Shown here one piece after another: positions 1 through 8,226 of a stretch of DNA of 64,000 nt. A model generated the notes under the pieces. That model searched no databases, was not told where the DNA came from, and saw only the letters and a list, made by a program, of their open reading frames with translations. The position numbers were made by a program, and so were the translations under genes. The stretch lies in NCBI GenBank assembly GCA_963750295.1, contig CAVVPY010000001.1, forward strand, positions 1,860,001-1,924,000, written 5' to 3'. The first letter of the stretch is position 1. Each line of letters starts with the position of its first letter. The stretch is from CAVVPY01 sp963750295. GTDB taxonomy: Bacteria > Actinomycetota > Actinomycetes > Mycobacteriales > Jatrophihabitantaceae.

Positions 1-725
1 AACGCACTGACGGCCATGCTGCACTGCGGCGCACCGGTGTCGTCATAGACCCGCACATCGAGCAGGTGGTCGGCGTTCTCGTCGAGAACGGCCTCGAGGA
101 CGTCGCCGCCCACGGCAGCGAGCGACGCGCACCAGGACGCGCCGTCGGTCAGCGAGATCGGGACACCCGCCGTGCCGACGGACAGGTTCGGTGAGGCCGC
201 GCACGAGCCGGGCGTCCGCGCCGAGTCGATCGTCGTGTACGCGGTGTCCGAGCGGTCCAATTCGACGTCGACGAGGTAGAGACCGGCCGAGGGCACCTCG
301 CACTGACCCTGGCTGCGGGTGAACTGGGTGCACAGCGACGTCCCGTCCGCCGCGCGCACCGTGACCATGGGCGTCACGCCGGTCGGCACCGCCGCCCGCA
401 TCCTGATCGTGTCGGCGGCTGCCACCGTCACCCGGTACCGCGCGGTTCCGCCGCCCGCCGGGAAGTCGCACGTGGACGTCGAGCCGAGCGCGACCGACCC
501 CCCGCAACCGGGCACGAACGAGCGCGGCGACGCAGCAGGCACGTGGCTCGCGCCGCCCTGCCGGGTCGGACCGTCCGCGCGTGCTGGTGTGTGGATCAAC
601 GAGGCCGCAGGCCGGGCAGAGGTCGCTGGGGACGCCGCACCGGCCGGCGCAGCGTCGACCAACAGCGACACCAGCACGACGAACACGGATCCAGCAGATA
701 CCAGCGCGCGCCGAGATGGGCTCAT
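1..725 (-). CDS. Secreted Cys-containing protein, C-terminus cut by window edge
   Basis: The frame is open to the left edge with no stop, so the C-terminus is missing. The ATG at 725 is followed by a classic Sec signal: basic MSPSRR, a hydrophobic stretch to about residue 24 and a small-residue cleavage region (APAGAAS) near residue 31. The mature part is Ala/Thr/Ser-rich. It holds cysteines spaced as if in pairs within beta-rich segments (CGGSVALGSTSTC; CTQF..GQC; then single C about every 25-30 residues), suggesting disulfide-bonded extracellular repeats of about 90-100 residues (LYLVDVELDRSD, LLDVRVYDDT). I do not recognise the family. It is divergent from the membrane protein at 914. Longer ORFs in the same interval in other frames are Arg-rich shadows. 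Confidence 0.72.
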   Translation of the reverse strand, partial: MSPSRRALVSAGSVFVVLVSLLVDAAPAGAASPATSARPAASLIHTPARADGPTRQGGASHVPAASPRSFVPGCGGSVALGSTSTCDFPAGGGTARYRVTVAAADTIRMRAAVPTGVTPMVTVRAADGTSLCTQFTRSQGQCEVPSAGLYLVDVELDRSDTAYTTIDSARTPGSCAASPNLSVGTAGVPISLTDGASWCASLAAVGGDVLEAVLDENADHLLDVRVYDDTGAPQCSMAVSA

Positions 726-913
726 CGACGAGGTATAGGGCTGGGTGATCAAGCTGTCCAGACCTGGACGGCAGCTGGGCGGAAACTCGCAGCATTGTTC
801 GCCACAGACCGGACATTGGCCGTCGCCGCCACGCAACCTGCCGGCGGAGATCGGCCCCGGCGTGTCGTCGCGCGCACGGGCTCTCGCGGCCGTCACGGTG
901 TCACGATCCGCAC

Positions 914-1618
914 GTGGCAGCGAGGATGGGCGTGCTCAGTCATCACGCCGCAGCCCGACACGGCGAGGTACGCCTACCGGCTTCGATCGCGGTGCTCGTC
1001 GCGGCGGGCCTGCATCTGACGCTGCCCAGCTCGCTGCTGGTCGAACCGAGGTGGATCATCCCGGTCGTCGAGCTGGCGCTGCTCGTCCCTCTCGTCACGG
1101 TCAACCCGACCCGGCTCACGACCGAGACCCGCTGGTCGCGCGTCGTCGGACTCGTCCTCGTCGGCGTGATCATCGCGGCGAACCTCGTGTCGCTGGGTTA
1201 CCTCATGCACGAGCTCACCGCGCTGCACGTCACCAATGGCCGTGAACTTCTCCTCGCCGCGCTGCAGGTCTGGGTGACCAACATCGTGGCCTTCGCCCTC
1301 GTGTACTGGGAGCTCGACCGCGGCGGGGCCGTCGCGCGGCTGCCGTCCTCGACGGTCCCCCGGCAACGCATTGATCTGCTCTTCCCGCAGGACGACCCCG
1401 ACGTCCTGGCACGCGTCCAAGGTGCCGGTGAGCGAGCGGAGTGGATCCCGACGTTCATCGACTACCTGTTCGTGTCGGTCACCAACTCGACCGCGTTCAG
1501 CCCGACCGACACCATGCCGCTGACCACGCGAGCGAAGGTGCTGATGAGCGTCCAGGCGCTCGCCGCGCTGGTGACCTCACTGCTCGTGATCGCCCGGGCG
1601 GTCAACGTCCTGACCTGA
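914..1618 (+). CDS. Conserved membrane protein, DUF1345-like
   Basis: A protein of about 230 residues with four or five hydrophobic segments: roughly residues 20-37, 46-62, 76-100, 110-130 and 208-230. Before the last helix is a polar re-entrant-looking stretch, DYLFVSVTNSTAFSPTDTMPLT (about 179-200). It resembles the last loop of DUF1345-type membrane proteins and, loosely, a two-TM channel pore. Family membership is from memory of that signature. The function is unknown. Start is GTG 914 or ATG 926; a weak GCGAGG lies just before the ATG. The gene stands alone, divergent from the secreted protein at 1-725. Confidence 0.68.
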   Translation: MAARMGVLSHHAAARHGEVRLPASIAVLVAAGLHLTLPSSLLVEPRWIIPVVELALLVPLVTVNPTRLTTETRWSRVVGLVLVGVIIAANLVSLGYLMHELTALHVTNGRELLLAALQVWVTNIVAFALVYWELDRGGAVARLPSSTVPRQRIDLLFPQDDPDVLARVQGAGERAEWIPTFIDYLFVSVTNSTAFSPTDTMPLTTRAKVLMSVQALAALVTSLLVIARAVNVLT

Positions 1619-1637
1619 TCGCGAGCACCATGGGACC

Positions 1638-2015
1638 GTGGACGTCATCGGCCTGGGCGCGTGGTGTGACTACGACGATGCCGCCCACACCCACTCGAAC
1701 CCGGCGGTCCACTTCAGCGTCGCGCAGTTCGCGGTGCTCTCGGACGGCCGGCGGCTGTCGCTGCACGCCGGCAGTGACCGTGGCTTCACCACCTCCTCGC
1801 GCGTGGCAGGCGGCCCACCGCCGGCTGACGCCTGGGCCGGGCTGACCCTCGCGAACATCGAAGCAAACGTCCGCAACACGGTGCTGCCGGACGACGACTC
1901 CAGTGGCGAGGAGCATCCCGGGAGCTGCGTCGAGAGTGGCTCGCGAGCAGGGCTGAACAGAGTCAGCCGAACAGGACCTCGGCCTCGGCGTAGAACCCCG
2001 GCTGCACGACCTTGA
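1638..2015 (+). CDS. Small conserved hypothetical protein with an abnormal C-terminus
   Basis: GTG start at 1638, 19 nt after the membrane protein stop. Residues 1-95 read like a compact actinobacterial protein with an alternating hydrophobic pattern (VHFSVAQFAVLSDGRRLSLH) and an acidic motif VLPDDDSSGEEHP. After that motif the frame turns into Arg/Pro-rich sequence and runs 53 nt into the convergent phosphofructokinase gene. In the next frame the ORF would stop at 1956, just before that gene's stop. A one-base shift near 1918-1935 is therefore possible. The function is unknown. Confidence 0.55.
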   Translation: MDVIGLGAWCDYDDAAHTHSNPAVHFSVAQFAVLSDGRRLSLHAGSDRGFTTSSRVAGGPPPADAWAGLTLANIEANVRNTVLPDDDSSGEEHPGSCVESGSRAGLNRVSRTGPRPRRRTPAARP

Positions 2016-2988
2016 GCTCCTTCGTCGCCTCAGCGAGCGGGACGCGGACGATGTCCGTGCCGCGCAGCGCGACCATCTGCCCCCACGCACCGTCGTGCGC
2101 CGCGTCCACGGCGTGCAGCCCGAACCGGGTCGCCAGCACCCGGTCGAAGGCGGACGGGGTGCCACCGCGCTGGATGTGCCCGAGCACCGTGGTCCGCGCC
2201 TCCTTGCCGGTGTGCTGCTCGATCTGGTCGGCCAACCACTCGCCGATGCCGCCGAGCCGGACGTGCCCGAACGCATCGAGCCCCTTCTGCAGCGTGGCGT
2301 TCTCGCCGCCGTCCGGCACTGCCCCCTCGGCGACGACGATGATCGGCGCGTAGTGCGACTGGAACCGGCTCTCGACGTACGCGCACACCCGCGCGAGTGA
2401 GAACGGCTGCTCAGGAATAAGAATCACGTTCGCGCCGCCGGCCAGCCCGGCGTGCAACGCGATCCAGCCGGCGTGGCGACCCATCACCTCGACGATCAGC
2501 GCGCGGTGGTGCGACTCGGCCGTCGTGTGCAGCCGGTCGATGGCCTCCATGGCGATGTTCACGGCGGTGTCGAAGCCGAACGTGTAGTCGGTGGCGTTGA
2601 GGTCGTTGTCGATCGTCTTGGGCACGCCGACGACATTCACCCCTACCTCGTGCAAGCGGGTGGCGACCCCGAGCGTGTCCTCGCCGCCGATCGCGATCAG
2701 CGCGTCGACGCCGCCGGAGTACAGATTCTCGGTGATGCGCTGAATGCCGCCGTCGACGCTGAACGGGTTCGTCCGGGACGAGCCGAGGATCGTTCCGCCG
2801 CGCGGCAGGATGCCGCGTACCTCGGGGATACCGAGCGGCATGGTCACGTTCTCCAACGGACCCTTCCACCCGTCCCGGTAGCCGACGAACTCGTGGCCGT
2901 AGACGCCGACGCCCTTGCGGACCACAGCGCGGATGACAGCGTTGAGGCCGGGGCAGTCGCCGCCGCCGGTGAGGACTCCGATACGCAT
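1963..2988 (-). CDS. pfkA: 6-phosphofructokinase, predicted pyrophosphate-type
   Basis: A 341-residue PfkA-fold enzyme that phosphorylates fructose 6-phosphate in glycolysis. Visible motifs are the phosphoryl-donor loop TGGGDCPGLN (7-16), GGEDTLG (101-107), the catalytic motif PKTIDNDL (123-130), FGFDTA and the substrate-binding MGRHAGW. By E. coli numbering, position 104 is Asp and 124 is Lys. Family knowledge (Amycolatopsis methanolica PPi-PFK and mutational work on donor choice) associates Asp104/Lys124 with pyrophosphate use and Gly104 with ATP. The length fits group III actinobacterial enzymes. ATG start at 2988. It is 16 nt downstream of the RNase AS gene on the same strand and may be cotranscribed. 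Confidence 0.93.
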   Translation of the reverse strand: MRIGVLTGGGDCPGLNAVIRAVVRKGVGVYGHEFVGYRDGWKGPLENVTMPLGIPEVRGILPRGGTILGSSRTNPFSVDGGIQRITENLYSGGVDALIAIGGEDTLGVATRLHEVGVNVVGVPKTIDNDLNATDYTFGFDTAVNIAMEAIDRLHTTAESHHRALIVEVMGRHAGWIALHAGLAGGANVILIPEQPFSLARVCAYVESRFQSHYAPIIVVAEGAVPDGGENATLQKGLDAFGHVRLGGIGEWLADQIEQHTGKEARTTVLGHIQRGGTPSAFDRVLATRFGLHAVDAAHDGAWGQMVALRGTDIVRVPLAEATKELKVVQPGFYAEAEVLFG

Positions 2989-3004
2989 TCGGCGACCCTA
3001 TTGC

Positions 3005-3484
3005 CTACTGGTGGGTCACGAGGACGCGCCACCTGGCCAGGTTGTGGCGCGCGTCCGCCAGGGCGTCGTGCTGGTCCGGCGGCGCCGGCGGCAGGTGCGG
3101 CTTGCCGGCGTCCTCCCAGCGCTGGCGCAACTCGTGCGTGAAGCGCGGGATAGCTCGGGGCAACGCGCGCATGTCACCCCACAGTTGAGCCAGCACGACG
3201 TGGTCGTAGGCAGCCATCCACGCCCATAGTTCGATCGACTCGTCCGGCTCGGTCAGGAACGCGAGCAGGTCGGTGCGAATGCGCTCGAGCGGGCGCCAGG
3301 CCGGATCGGACGGTGGCGGAAGCTTGTCGATGACGTTGCGGCGGACCCAGGCGATCGCACGTGCGGGGTCGAACTCGGTGGACACCGCGTAGAACTCGCG
3401 ACCGTCCTCGGCGACAACCCCGATCGACACCAGGTCGATGAGCGCGCCGTCCTCGATGAACTCGCAGTCGTAGAAGTAGCGCAA
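3005..3484 (-). CDS. RNase AS-like 3'-5' exoribonuclease (DEDDh)
   Basis: 159 residues, matching the size of M. tuberculosis Rv2179c, the poly(A)-preferring 3' exoribonuclease AS. The first exonuclease motif is FYDCEF near the N-terminus (Asp6, Glu8). A second acidic motif lies at AAYDHV. The third, QHDALADARHN, supplies the catalytic His and Asp of the DEDDh class. The start is TTG at 3484, one nt after the stop of the upstream acyltransferase gene, which implies coupled translation. The role in RNA 3'-end trimming is by homology. Confidence 0.88.
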   Translation of the reverse strand: MRYFYDCEFIEDGALIDLVSIGVVAEDGREFYAVSTEFDPARAIAWVRRNVIDKLPPPSDPAWRPLERIRTDLLAFLTEPDESIELWAWMAAYDHVVLAQLWGDMRALPRAIPRFTHELRQRWEDAGKPHLPPAPPDQHDALADARHNLARWRVLVTHQ

Positions 3485-3485
3485 G

Positions 3486-4247
3486 CTACGACGCCCGGGA
3501 GATGTCGCCGGGCGCGCGCCGACCGTCGCCGTCCCCGGCCCCGAACGCCCGGTCGGTGCCGTGGGCCCGCTTGACCTTCGAGGCGTACTGGTCCACGTAC
3601 TCCTGGCCGGACAGTTGCATGAGCGCGTACATGATCTCGTCGGTCACCGACCGCTCGACCAGCCGATCGCCTGCCATGCCCTCGTACCGGGAGAAGTCCA
3701 GCGGCTTGCCGACGCGCACGCCCGGACGTGGCCGCAGCCGAGGCAGCAGCCGGCCCTGTGGCTGGATCCGGTCGGTGTTGATCATCGCGCAGGGGACGAC
3801 CACGGCACCGGATTCGAGCGCCAGCCGGGCCACGCCGGTCTTCCCGCGGTAGAGCCGCCCGTCCGGCGAGCGGGTGCCCTCGGGGTAGATGCCGAGCAAC
3901 TGCCCGGCCGCGAGCACGCGCAGCCCGGTCTTGAGCGCGGCGTGCGAGGCGTCCTTGTCCTCCCGGTCGATCGGCACCTGCCCCACCCCGGCGAAGAACA
4001 TCTTCGACAGCCGTCCCTTGACGCCGGGGGTGGTGAAGTACTCGGACTTGGCCAGGAAGGTCACCTTGCGCCGCACCATCAGCGGGAAGAAGAAGGAGTC
4101 GCTGAACGACAGGTGATTGCTGGCGAGGATGGCCGGACGGTCGTCCGGCACCCGCTCCATGCCCTCGGCCCACGGCCGCCACAGGGCGCGCAGGAGCGGC
4201 CCGATGAAGATGAACTTCGCGAGCCAGTAGAACACTGAGAAAACCAC
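3486..4247 (-). CDS. 1-acyl-glycerol-3-phosphate acyltransferase family protein (PlsC-like)
   Basis: A membrane-associated acyltransferase of phospholipid or glycolipid synthesis. It has an N-terminal hydrophobic helix (FSVFYWLAKFIFIGPLL), the catalytic motif NHLSFSD (NHx4D), the phosphate-binding motif YPEGTRSP and a P-loop-like VVPCAMINTD. The frame extends to a TTG at 4298, but the added 17 residues are Arg/Pro-rich and the family usually begins at this hydrophobic helix, so GTG 4247 is preferred. It corresponds to M. tuberculosis Rv2182c by order: the next gene is the RNase AS homologue. Confidence 0.88.
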   Translation of the reverse strand: MVFSVFYWLAKFIFIGPLLRALWRPWAEGMERVPDDRPAILASNHLSFSDSFFFPLMVRRKVTFLAKSEYFTTPGVKGRLSKMFFAGVGQVPIDREDKDASHAALKTGLRVLAAGQLLGIYPEGTRSPDGRLYRGKTGVARLALESGAVVVPCAMINTDRIQPQGRLLPRLRPRPGVRVGKPLDFSRYEGMAGDRLVERSVTDEIMYALMQLSGQEYVDQYASKVKRAHGTDRAFGAGDGDGRRAPGDISRAS

Positions 4248-4375
4248 CCCGACGGGTCGAGTACGCGGCGCCGCCCGTCCCGGACGGACCGGTAGCAAAC
4301 CCTAGTACGTCAGCCCGGGTGACGACGAACGCGCGACGCTCGCCGACCCGCCCCCTCGGCAGGCATGATGGGCAC

Positions 4376-5182
4376 GTGGTTGAGCCGATGCCGACGCCGT
4401 CCGATGCCGAGCCGTTCGCGGCGGACAACGGTCCGATCGGGGTCGTGGTCAGCCACGGGTTCACCGGCACACCGGCCTCGGTCCGGGACTGGGCCCGCCA
4501 CCTCGCCGACGCCGGCTACAGCGTCCGGTTGCCGCTGCTGCCCGGCCACGGCGGAACCTGGCAGCAGACCAACCGCACCCGCTGGCCGCAGTGGTACGCC
4601 GCCGTCGAGGCCGCCTATGACGAGTTGGCGGCCCGCTGCGACACCGTGTTCGCCGCCGGGCTCTCGATGGGCGGGACGCTGGTGACCCGGCTGGCCGAGC
4701 AGAAGGGTGACGGGGTCGCCGGGGTCGTCCTCGTCAACCCGTCCTTCGGCACCGAACGCTTCGACGCGAAGCTGGCTCCGTATCTCGCCTGGCTGCTCCG
4801 CTCGACGAAGTCGATCGGCGGCGACATCAAGAAGCCCGGTGTCGAGGAGCCGGCCAGCGACCGCACCCCGGTCGTCGCCTTCGCGTCACTGACCCGGCTG
4901 TGGAAGCTCACCCGGGCAGACCTGTCCCGCGTCAGCGCCCCGATCCGGATGTACCGCAGCGTCGAGGACCACGTCGTCGAACCACTCAGCGGACGGTTGC
5001 TGCAGGCGGGCGCCACGAACACGTCGGTGGACGAGATCCTGCTGCACGACAGCTACCACGTGGCCACCCTCGACAACGACGCACCGCAGATCTTCGAGGG
5101 CACTGTCGAGTTCATCCGCAAGCACTCCGCGACCGCGCCGGACGGATCCGCGGCGGCGGCGGCGACGGATCCGGCGCCGTGA
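4376..5182 (+). CDS. Alpha/beta hydrolase, Est30-like carboxylesterase
   Basis: A serine hydrolase with the strand-loop VVSHGFTGTP that forms the oxyanion region, the nucleophile elbow GLSMGG (Ser97 from this start), an acid in SVEDHVV and the catalytic His in DSYHVAT. The layout matches monoglyceride-lipase/Est30 carboxylesterases that act on short acyl esters. The frame opens at GTG 4319, but those residues look like translated promoter sequence, so GTG 4376 is chosen. An Ala/Pro-rich tail ends the protein. The stop overlaps the start of the next gene (GTGA at 5179). Confidence 0.85.
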   Translation: MVEPMPTPSDAEPFAADNGPIGVVVSHGFTGTPASVRDWARHLADAGYSVRLPLLPGHGGTWQQTNRTRWPQWYAAVEAAYDELAARCDTVFAAGLSMGGTLVTRLAEQKGDGVAGVVLVNPSFGTERFDAKLAPYLAWLLRSTKSIGGDIKKPGVEEPASDRTPVVAFASLTRLWKLTRADLSRVSAPIRMYRSVEDHVVEPLSGRLLQAGATNTSVDEILLHDSYHVATLDNDAPQIFEGTVEFIRKHSATAPDGSAAAAATDPAP

Positions 5183-5910
5183 CCACCGCCGAACCGCCCA
5201 CCGGGCCGGACCGGCTCGACAACGGCCTGTTCGCGCCGTCCTACGTGCCCCTGGTCGACGTGTCCGGACCCATCGCGCCCCGCGTGCTGACCGCACTCGG
5301 GCGCGCGCGCATCGCCGCCTACCTCGCCGGGGTGCCCACCGACGGCGGCCCGCTGCGCCTGTACGTGTCCTCGGCCGAACGGGCCGACGCCAGGACGATC
5401 GTGGCGTCCGTCGTCCGCGCGAGCGACGACACCGCCGGCCCGCAGGCACGCGCGCTGTCGGAGTCGCTGTCCGGGCCGCTCGCGGACCCGGCGACCGACC
5501 ACGACCCGCTCGCGGGCATCGACTCCGACGCCGAGTTCGCCCGGCTGGTTGCCGACTGGCACGTCGACACCGTCGCGGCGATCCGCGAGGCCGAGCGCGA
5601 ACTGACGCGCGAGGACGAGGACTGGCGGCAGCGGCTGAACCGGCCGGCCTTTGCCGAGAACGTCTGGCTCGACGACGACCACTTCGTGCCGCCCGCGCCG
5701 CCGCCGATGCCGCGTTTCGCCGCACCGACGATCATGGCGATGTCGGTCATCGCGATCTCGATCATCCTGCTCGGGTTCGGCGGCCAGTTCGGCCTGGCGA
5801 GCCGGTTGACGCTACTGCTCGGCGTGCTCGGCGTGCTGCTGGGCGTCGGCATCCTGATCAGCCGGATGCGTGAGCACCGCGAGGAGGACGACGACGGCGC
5901 GGTGCTCTGA
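5179..5910 (+). CDS. Conserved hypothetical membrane-anchored protein
   Basis: 243 residues, translationally coupled to the hydrolase by a 4-nt overlap. Residues 1-175 are soluble and acidic (SYVPLVDVSGPIAPRVLTALGRARIAAYL, long charged helices around EAERELTREDEDWRQRL). The C-terminus has two transmembrane helices (TIMAMSVIAISIILLGFG and LTLLLGVLGVLLGVGILI) and an acidic cytosolic tail EEDDDGAVL. It resembles a DUF308-type actinobacterial family whose function is unknown. The predicted topology is a cytosolic N-domain on a C-terminal hairpin anchor. Confidence 0.75.
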   Translation: MTTAEPPTGPDRLDNGLFAPSYVPLVDVSGPIAPRVLTALGRARIAAYLAGVPTDGGPLRLYVSSAERADARTIVASVVRASDDTAGPQARALSESLSGPLADPATDHDPLAGIDSDAEFARLVADWHVDTVAAIREAERELTREDEDWRQRLNRPAFAENVWLDDDHFVPPAPPPMPRFAAPTIMAMSVIAISIILLGFGGQFGLASRLTLLLGVLGVLLGVGILISRMREHREEDDDGAVL

Positions 5911-6014
5911 GAAGCCTCGACCAGAGCTTGGTGCTCGTTGTTCATCGGCTCGCCATCTGCCTTGATCACGGCGGTCACCTGACGCGCGGACGCTCGCTGG
6001 TGGAGGTGGTCTCG

Positions 6015-6251
6015 ATGCAGACCGATGTCAATACCGTGTACGTGCTCTGGTGCCGGCTGACCGGAACCGATCTCGCCGACTTCAGCGATCAGGAACGCCA
6101 CGACTTCGCCGCCCGCCCGCAGGTCGCCGAGCTGGCGAGGGCGCCGTACGAAGTGCTCCTCGACGCGGGCATCGAAGCGGCCCGGCACGGCACCCTGCCC
6201 CTCGAGCGTTGGCTGCAGGCGGTGCAGACGGTGCGGCCGTTGAGCGTCTAG
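6015..6251 (+). CDS. Small hypothetical protein
   Basis: 78 residues from the ATG at 6015, which has a good ribosome site (GGAGGTG) seven nt upstream; the longer frame from 5928 has none. The protein is all-helical in pattern (YVLWCRLTGTDLADFSDQERHDF..., VAELARAPYEVLLDAGIEAAR), with no signal peptide and a single Cys. The family is not recognised. The gene is convergent with the EEP-family gene at 6262. Confidence 0.6.
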   Translation: MQTDVNTVYVLWCRLTGTDLADFSDQERHDFAARPQVAELARAPYEVLLDAGIEAARHGTLPLERWLQAVQTVRPLSV

Positions 6252-6261
6252 CCGACCGGGC

Positions 6262-6945
6262 TCACGACGGCAGGTCGAGTTCGGCGAGCACCGGGCGGTG
6301 ATCGCTGGCCCGCTCGACGTCCGGGTGGTCCACGACCCGCGCCGCGACGACCCCGATGCGGGGGTCGACGAAGATCCCGTCGATCTGCTTGGCCGGCTGG
6401 CGCGCCGGCGAGGTCAGGACGCCCGCGCCGGCCGTGACGTCGGTCCGGTTCGCCGCGAGCGCCGCCCAGGTCGCGCTGCCCGGAGGGTCGTTCACGTCCC
6501 CAGCCACGATCACCGGCACCCCGTCCGGGACGTGCCTGGCGATCGCCGCGTCGAGTTCGGTGACGTGCCGCAGGCGAGCGGCTGCGGACAGGTCCAGATG
6601 CGTCCCGGCCACGGCGAACCGGCTGCCCAGCTTGGACAGCACCGCGATCGCGGTGCCGCGCCGGTGCAGCCCCGGGTCACGGCTGAACAGGACATCGGCC
6701 GTGCCGAGGACGTCCACGCCGAGCGAGGACAGGATCAGGTTCGAGCCGGCGTAGCGGCCCCCGCTGACCACCACCAGGTTGCTCGTCCGGGCCAGCTGCG
6801 CGCACAGCGAGCGCCAGCGGGCGAAGCGCGGCGACTCCTGCACGCAGACGACGTCCGGCTCGGTGCTGCGGATCACCCGGCCGAGCGCCGCGCGGTCGTC
6901 GCGCATGGAGCGGATGTTGTAGGTGAGCACGCGCAGGATCGGCAC
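6262..6945 (-). CDS. Endonuclease/exonuclease/phosphatase family protein
   Basis: 227 residues with the EEP fold. The start region RVLTYNIR gives the first metal-site Asn. CVQE supplies the metal Glu, GTHLDLS the catalytic His, AGDVNDPPGS the Asp/Asn pair and ERASDHRPVLAEL the terminal Asp-His. It may hydrolyse phosphodiesters of nucleic acid or lipid; the substrate cannot be told from sequence. GTG start at 6945. It lies downstream of the ROK gene on the same strand with a 37-nt gap. Confidence 0.85.
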   Translation of the reverse strand: MPILRVLTYNIRSMRDDRAALGRVIRSTEPDVVCVQESPRFARWRSLCAQLARTSNLVVVSGGRYAGSNLILSSLGVDVLGTADVLFSRDPGLHRRGTAIAVLSKLGSRFAVAGTHLDLSAAARLRHVTELDAAIARHVPDGVPVIVAGDVNDPPGSATWAALAANRTDVTAGAGVLTSPARQPAKQIDGIFVDPRIGVVAARVVDHPDVERASDHRPVLAELDLPS

Positions 6946-6982
6946 CCGGTCATCGTGCCGTACGCGCCCGGCGGCCCTGCCC

Positions 6983-7927
6983 TCAGCCGCTGGTGGTCCG
7001 GGCCAGATCCGCGGCACCGACGAGGCCGGCGTCCGGACCCAGCGCGGCGACCTCGACCCGGGGGACGGGGCGGAACCCGCGACCGGTGAGCGAGTGCGCG
7101 AACTCCTCGCGGGCCGGCCGGACCAGCAGCTCGCCGGCCGCCGACACCCCGCCACCGATCACGAACATCGACGGATCGAGGACGGCGGCGAGATTGGCCA
7201 GCCCCCGGCCGAGGTAACGGCCCATCGTCGTGCAGATCGACAGCGCCGCCGGATCACCCTGCGCGGCGGCGGCGGTGACCACAGGTCCGGACAGCTGCTC
7301 GGAACCGGCAAGGGCGACCAGGCGAGCGGCCGCCAGCGGCGAGGACGCGGCCAGCTCGAGCGCCTCCCTGGCCAGCGCCCGTCCGGACGCGTACATCTCG
7401 AGGCAACCGCGGTTACCGCACGCGCACAGCAGCCCGTCGGGGACGACGCTCTGGTGGCCGTACTCGCAGGCGATCCCGTTCGCACCGCGGTACAGCGCGC
7501 CGTCGATGACCAGGCCACCCCCGATGCCGGTGCCCAGGGTCACGCAGACGACGACCGACTGGCCGACGGCGGCGCCGAAGCGGTACTCGGCCCAGGCGGC
7601 GGCGTTCGCGTCGTTCTCGACGATCAGCGGCAACCCGATCCGCCCGGCCAGCGCGTCGTGCAGCGGTTCGTCGCGCCAGGCCAGGTGCGGCGAGAAGAGC
7701 ACAGTGCGGCGGTCGTTGGCGATCCACCCCGCTGCCCCGATGCCGACCGCGGTCACGTCATGCCGCGCCGCGAGCGCCAAGACCACGTCGACGATGACGT
7801 CCTCGGTGCGCGCGGCGTCCGCCCCTGGGGTGTCACGCCGCTCGCGGTCGATGACCTGCCCGGCTTCGTCGACAACGCCCGCGGCGACCTTCGTGCCGCC
7901 GATGTCGACGCCGATCGCGTACGTCAC
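6983..7927 (-). CDS. ROK-family sugar kinase (glucokinase-like)
   Basis: 314 residues. The N-terminal ATP-binding motif is GVDIGGTKVAAG. The sugar-binding and catalytic motif is ENDANAAAWAE, with the catalytic Asp. The ROK zinc motif follows the pattern of the family: the His in EYGH, then CACGNRGCLE. There is no N-terminal helix-turn-helix, so it is a kinase rather than a ROK repressor. In actinobacteria such stand-alone proteins are mostly glucokinases; substrate specificity is not proven here. GTG start at 7927. The small Cys-motif gene ends 2 nt upstream, so the two are probably in one transcript. Confidence 0.9.
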   Translation of the reverse strand: MTYAIGVDIGGTKVAAGVVDEAGQVIDRERRDTPGADAARTEDVIVDVVLALAARHDVTAVGIGAAGWIANDRRTVLFSPHLAWRDEPLHDALAGRIGLPLIVENDANAAAWAEYRFGAAVGQSVVVCVTLGTGIGGGLVIDGALYRGANGIACEYGHQSVVPDGLLCACGNRGCLEMYASGRALAREALELAASSPLAAARLVALAGSEQLSGPVVTAAAAQGDPAALSICTTMGRYLGRGLANLAAVLDPSMFVIGGGVSAAGELLVRPAREEFAHSLTGRGFRPVPRVEVAALGPDAGLVGAADLARTTSG

Positions 7928-7929
7928 GC

Positions 7930-8226
7930 CTACCCGTCCGGGTCGATCCGGTGTGGGCGCGGTCTCGGCGACGGCCGGCGTTCCTGGCCACCGGTCTCGA
8001 GCAGCGCCCGCACGATCCCGGCCACGGCGGCACCGGCCTCGGCGACCCGCTCGGTGAGTTCGGGACGCTCGCCCCGCAGGACGGCCATGAACTGGCACAG
8101 CGGACACCACTGGCAGTCGGCACCGCCACCGGGGGGCGGCGCCGGGAAGTTCTGCCGCGCCCACTGCTGCACCGCACCGATCAGCCACGCCGCTTCGTCG
8201 GCCGGCGCATCGCGTTCGTCAGCCAT
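7930..8226 (-). CDS. Conserved small protein with CxxCxxC motif
   Basis: 98 residues from the ATG at 8226. It has an N-terminal helix (EAAWLIGAVQQWARQNF), then a Pro/Gly-rich loop and the motif CQWCPLC, which could bind a metal. A helical segment follows (ELTERVAEAGAAVAGIVRALL), then a basic tail. I know it as an actinobacterial conserved hypothetical usually placed beside the SRPBCC and ROK genes. Its start overlaps the stop of the SRPBCC gene by 8 nt, indicating translational coupling. Function unknown. Confidence 0.72.
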   Translation of the reverse strand: MADERDAPADEAAWLIGAVQQWARQNFPAPPPGGGADCQWCPLCQFMAVLRGERPELTERVAEAGAAVAGIVRALLETGGQERRPSPRPRPHRIDPDG

